The notes under the pieces were generated by a model. It did not search any database, was not told the origin of the DNA, and was given only the letters and a program-made list of their open reading frames with translations. The translations under genes and the position numbers were made by a program. This document shows, piece after piece, positions 63,970-64,000 of a stretch of 64,000 nt of DNA. The DNA comes from Amia ocellicauda. Its lineage: Eukaryota > Chordata > Actinopteri > Amiiformes > Amiidae. The first letter of the stretch is position 1; each line of letters starts with the position of its first letter. The stretch spans positions 2,140,300-2,204,299 of the forward strand of contig NC_089852.1 of the NCBI RefSeq assembly GCF_036373705.1, in the 5' to 3' direction.

Positions 63970-64000
63970 TAAGAACAAAGTGTACAATCAAGAGGAGCCC
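63970..64000 (-). mobile_element. Start of a CR1 terminus at the window edge
   Basis: aagaacaaagtgtacaatca followed by gaggagccc resembles the inverted 3' terminus of the CR1 family seen at 9937. The rest lies beyond the window. Confidence 0.4.

Overview
The window is nuclear DNA from a vertebrate, most likely a ray-finned fish. Nine protein-coding genes were traced exon by exon, all with short introns and GT-AG splice sites apart from one GC-AG intron. The fish reading rests on the fish-style SEC61A1 N-terminus (MGIK), several Tc1-like transposons of kinds common in fish, L2 and CR1 LINEs, and dense CA/TG/GA microsatellites. A gar, bowfin, sturgeon or early-branching teleost would fit, but the sequence alone cannot decide.

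Layout from left to right: UROC1 (minus, its last exons off the left edge), a Tc1-like element split by a PIF/Harbinger-like MITE, CHCHD4 (minus), SEC61A1 (minus), HEMK1 (plus), a fold-back Tc1-like element, an intact DD36E Tc1/mariner transposon, CISH (minus), an internally deleted Tc1-like element, an L2 LINE, SSR4 (plus), TWF2 (minus), a 42-43 bp minisatellite, and WDR82 (minus, its first exon off the right edge). SEC61A1, HEMK1, CISH, SSR4, TWF2 and CHCHD4 have complete coding sequences of 476, 343, 259, 170, 349 and 147 codons, close or equal to the human lengths known to me.

The genes do not form one pathway. SEC61A1 and SSR4 both belong to the ER translocon, and both carry TGACGTG-type motifs near their starts. 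CHCHD4 and HEMK1 act in mitochondria (import/oxidative folding and release-factor methylation). CISH is a cytokine-signalling inhibitor with four STAT-type sites upstream. TWF2 regulates actin, WDR82 is a chromatin-complex subunit, and UROC1 degrades urocanate. Most of these genes lie on human chromosome 3, and HEMK1-CISH and TWF2-WDR82 are near neighbours there. SSR4 is the exception, since it is X-linked in human.

The most interesting signals are two in-frame candidate microexons in TWF2 intron 5, a Tc1-like element whose 5' end was replaced by an inverted copy of its own 3' end, a hairpin inversion inside a CR1 copy, the STAT-site cluster upstream of CISH, and several nested transposon insertions. 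No retrovirus, LTR element, CRISPR array or tRNA gene was recognised.
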